From an uncultured Candidatus Saccharibacteria bacterium (GTDB taxonomy: Bacteria > Patescibacteriota > Saccharimonadia > Saccharimonadales > Saccharimonadaceae), in assembly GCA_947166125.1 (NCBI GenBank), contig CAMVCW010000003.1, forward strand, positions 62,001 through 126,000: a stretch of 64,000 nt of DNA, given 5' to 3'. Made by a program: the position numbers and the translations under genes. The notes under the pieces were generated by a model. That model worked only from the letters and a program-made list of their open reading frames with translations, was not told the origin of the DNA and did no database searches. Positions 62,801 to 64,000 of this stretch are shown in pieces (the stretch's first letter is position 1; every line of letters starts with the position of its first letter).

Positions 62801-63418
62801 GACGAAGACTTAAACGACGAACTCGTAGAGTATTATGGTCCTTATATAGAGCGTGTATTCCAAAACGCACCACAATTATTCGTCATGCATGGCAAGATGA
62901 GATTCTTTAGCAGAGAGCATTACAAAAATTATTTTGGCAGTTCACTCGCACACGTAGCCACTACTATCAAATTATATTCTCCAGTTGAATTCAGCCCCAA
63001 CAACAGCAACGCCGTAGATGAATATTCCAAAACATCTATCGTGCACGAGTTTGGTCACGCAGTAGACGCAGCCTGGGGTGAATTATACGGCACCAACGGT
63101 TCTGGCCTTTACGGTCTCTCTTCTCAACCCGACATCAGGGCAATTCACGATTATTATAAAGAAAAGAAAGACAATGGCGAACAAGTACCTTTGCGCACTT
63201 ACGGCAACTATGCAGAATTCTTCGGCGATGCTTTCGCCGTATGGTACAGAAAGAAGAGCGGCATGACGCAAGACTCTGCACACGGATACATTACAGAAGA
63301 TATAGAAGCAATACTAGATAGCTACTTATGCAACCCAGCATACGACAAAATCCCATACATTTCGTCATCCCCAGTCTGTGGCAATGGAACAATAGTCCAA
63401 GATGTTGTGTATAATTAA
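59894..63418 (+). CDS. giant surface metalloprotease with internal sorting-signal-like segment
   Basis: Up to 1174 aa. The start is TTG at 59894 or GTG at 59936; GGAAGG (59916-59921) favours GTG. Signal helix (about 27-47), a domain with an acidic linker, LPVPNTG and APNTG (about 177-191), a helix (207-228) and RRSRKNK: the layout of a wall-sorting signal, but internal. A second signal-like helix follows (251-272). Then about seven Listeria-Bacteroides-like repeats (EVLGWSTNKN .. TTLYTI type) up to about residue 900. The C-terminus is a zinc protease: HEFGHA at 1051-1056 and NYAEFFGDAF near 1106-1115. It looks like two secreted proteins fused. Confidence 0.8.
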   Translation: MLCEVEQRKAHTSKVKSLNILAKRHFLVAGSILLTTLLFCFSAFALSINRSPLSFYEKSDGVIVDDSESLEKNNTILPNIKFSQPGDFITYKLTLNNSDDSEYKITNISDNNTNENITVSYSYNNTIDASDKDIYITLTYTQESTNDLSLTDFEVTINYEETAEAESTEETNDEEDLPVPNTGSANAPNTGNQTFSQTFNAKSSNRIFQNILLSALICILVSMFYLLFRRSRKNKEFNLEKISRSRKISHNLVGLIIAGLIITGGAISITYAANNSSIKLRFDLSKVELNVNSISQHTINFINNAPNVVTNIQETTKTCDLEPNESSCEIILPSFTTKQNHEVLGWSTNKNATEASYQPGEIVSFSDDTTLYTITRGKFSASFVNQHKTHFNLSHESDSCYVYNSTSNCRVATPTASKQSANDESEFLGWSTDSTSAAPEIAAGGSASISENTAFYSIASIPPTIIYVQFVNQDPNGISISQESTTCTIPENETECSITLPTITANPGYNALGWSKYSSLTTAAYSAEQAVTVSGSTTFYTISYKTLTATFNNLHTDYFSASSSSATCQIYNGAVGGCTITTPTIAKLTDDEHTTFLGWNTNPNTNVGTETGASLLIYDNNTYYSIAKIPTDTIYSLKFSNDIWDTSTLSPLSYFSSTEDCTRSSEEYCIEVRKSCTIYTWESSCTITAPEFDTISKWRAYGYDTIHPLVFSNPLDKTDNFAEIGQNIIITADNNDQRYYNMIIKQTPVTASFINQHTDYLASSSNSQSCYALNNNKSCIITTPDLTPKQTNNDITKVAWSRSQNTYQSQVNPGEIINISKDTTFYSAATGIAYTITFDKNVNFEGSDPTGCRTKPQLGGCDDKQNNLAADSLSFYSTKCVVKASGCYLANLPRIYSTSNTPLGFSLSQYGDANITSLLEYNFIADTTVYARVIDRANVTTDADDPVHFNETAKIYEPGSSTEYYQVDFDEDLNDELVEYYGPYIERVFQNAPQLFVMHGKMRFFSREHYKNYFGSSLAHVATTIKLYSPVEFSPNNSNAVDEYSKTSIVHEFGHAVDAAWGELYGTNGSGLYGLSSQPDIRAIHDYYKEKKDNGEQVPLRTYGNYAEFFGDAFAVWYRKKSGMTQDSAHGYITEDIEAILDSYLCNPAYDKIPYISSSPVCGNGTIVQDVVYN
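63410..63415 (+). promoter_or_regulatory. leaderless promoter of the 63422 gene
   Basis: TATAAT, preceded by TGTG, formed by the last sense codons of the protease gene; six bases to the ATG. Confidence 0.65.
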
Positions 63419-63421
63419 AAT

Positions 63422-63817
63422 ATGCATCTAGAAACTACTAGAAAGAGAATCCTCATTATCGCTATACTAGGAATAATTCCATTATTGGGTATTTCCATTT
63501 TAATCATTCTACTAAACCAAACCAAGCCTCTATTACCAGAAGTTGGGCTGCTATATATTGACGATTACATGCTCACGGTGCATCCATCCGAACATTATCA
63601 AGAACGATCTAGTAATAATGAACAATTAGTTTATTGCCTCAATGCAGAAGCAAATCCTAGTACTTGTAGTTGGCAAGATTCAGGCAAATTCCAAATTGAG
63701 TATAATTATACTTATTACGTATATATTAAATCACTGGATACCAACTTAATCTCTGAGCCCGAAGCAATCAATTACTCTATTCCAGACTATTCAGATTACG
63801 CAAACGATTACGAATAA
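63422..63817 (+). CDS. small membrane-anchored protein of unknown function
   Basis: 131 aa. One long hydrophobic helix (about residues 9-32), then an outer domain of about 95 residues with two Cys (VYCLN, STCSW) and a tail rich in Tyr and acidic residues (YSIPDYSDYANDYE). Not recognised. It follows the protease by three bases but has its own -10 box, so it may be made on both transcripts. An accessory of the surface protease is possible. Confidence 0.65.
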   Translation: MHLETTRKRILIIAILGIIPLLGISILIILLNQTKPLLPEVGLLYIDDYMLTVHPSEHYQERSSNNEQLVYCLNAEANPSTCSWQDSGKFQIEYNYTYYVYIKSLDTNLISEPEAINYSIPDYSDYANDYE

Positions 63818-63824
63818 TAATATA

Positions 63825-63850
63825 AAAATCGCCCAAATGGGCGATTTTAG
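63825..63850. terminator. bidirectional terminator
   Basis: AAAATCGCCC-AAAT-GGGCGATTTT perfect stem between the 63422 gene and the minus-strand tRNA-Leu. Confidence 0.85.
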
Positions 63851-63859
63851 CAACAAATT

Positions 63860-63944
63860 TGGTGCCCGAGATGGGACTTGAACCCATATGGTTTTCACCA
63901 TTCGATTTTAAGTCGAACGCGTATACCAATTCCGCCACTCGGGC
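63860..63944 (-). tRNA. tRNA-Leu (TAA)
   Basis: Minus strand: acceptor GCCCGAG/CTCGGGC, anticodon loop CTTAAAA (TAA), long variable arm, T arm ATGGGTTCAAGTCCCAT, CCA encoded. Confidence 0.95.
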
Positions 63945-64000
63945 TTAAAATATATTATACCATAAGATAGCCTTATCGTGTAATCAAATACTGCACAATA

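Overview
The window reads like a chromosome segment of a Patescibacteria/CPR bacterium, most probably a Saccharibacteria (TM7). This is an inference from four things: AT-rich sequence, unusually short versions of housekeeping enzymes (Pgi 376 aa, Pgk 352 aa, MetK 320 aa), an arginine deiminase locus of the kind known from mammal-associated Saccharibacteria, and many membrane-anchored surface proteins of unknown function. TGA is used as an ordinary stop, so the standard bacterial code applies. There is no rRNA, CRISPR array or recognisable insertion sequence.

Layout. 1-5.5 kb: arginine deiminase pathway (argF-arcA-YfcC-type permease on the minus strand, arcC divergent), pgi and a small Shine-Dalgarno-led gene. 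5.6-9.3 kb: tRNA-Leu, a mini RNA, a structured leader RNA and the first FISUMP surface protein. 9.3-14.1 kb: PepN, FtsH and three consecutive tRNA-Pro genes with all three anticodons TGG, CGG and GGG. 14.1-14.5 kb: a candidate type I toxin-antitoxin-like locus. 14.5-18.4 kb: an operon led by an 802-aa four-domain peptidoglycan hydrolase. 18.4-32.7 kb: UvrD helicase, an HTH-MurA fusion, Pgk, Pyk, LigA, HtpX, LemA, transporters and tRNAs. 32.7-34.8 kb: tRNA-Cys, a second mini RNA, a second structured leader and a second FISUMP protein. 34.8-46.1 kb: Pth, PhoH, Der, GltX, PEGA and DUF3048 proteins and a sortase. 46.1-49.5 kb: tRNA-Leu with repeated 3' ends, a Nudix gene and a third FISUMP gene with a third leader. 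49.5-56.5 kb: SAM-riboswitch/metK, lipid and glycosyl transferases, DUF2207, xth and smpB. 56.5-57.2 kb: a second toxin-antitoxin-like locus and an orphan leader RNA. 57.2-64 kb: GT8-PlsC-GT8 operon and a 1174-aa surface metalloprotease.

The strongest signals beyond gene content are these. (1) A structured RNA lies upstream of all three FISUMP genes. Its stems differ almost completely in sequence but stay paired, and a conserved loop GGCRCCGTAAGG is complementary to a downstream CCTTGCGGTGCC, which implies a pseudoknot switch. A fourth copy lacks the partner strand. (2) Two loci have the same plan: a conserved promoter block, a long leader, a Shine-Dalgarno-led 24-codon ORF, and a short convergent RNA whose terminator hairpin contains the ORF's stop codon. 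(3) About twenty genes have an extended -10 box ending 6-8 nt before the start codon, which predicts leaderless mRNAs as the default for first genes. Genes inside operons and a few single genes use Shine-Dalgarno sites instead.

How the genes fit together: arginine catabolism and lower glycolysis supply ATP. A large set of secreted or anchored proteins (peptidoglycan hydrolase, sortase, FISUMP lectin-fold proteins, metalloprotease, PEGA proteins) fits an epibiont that attaches to and remodels a host surface. Two transferase clusters probably modify membrane lipids or glycans.
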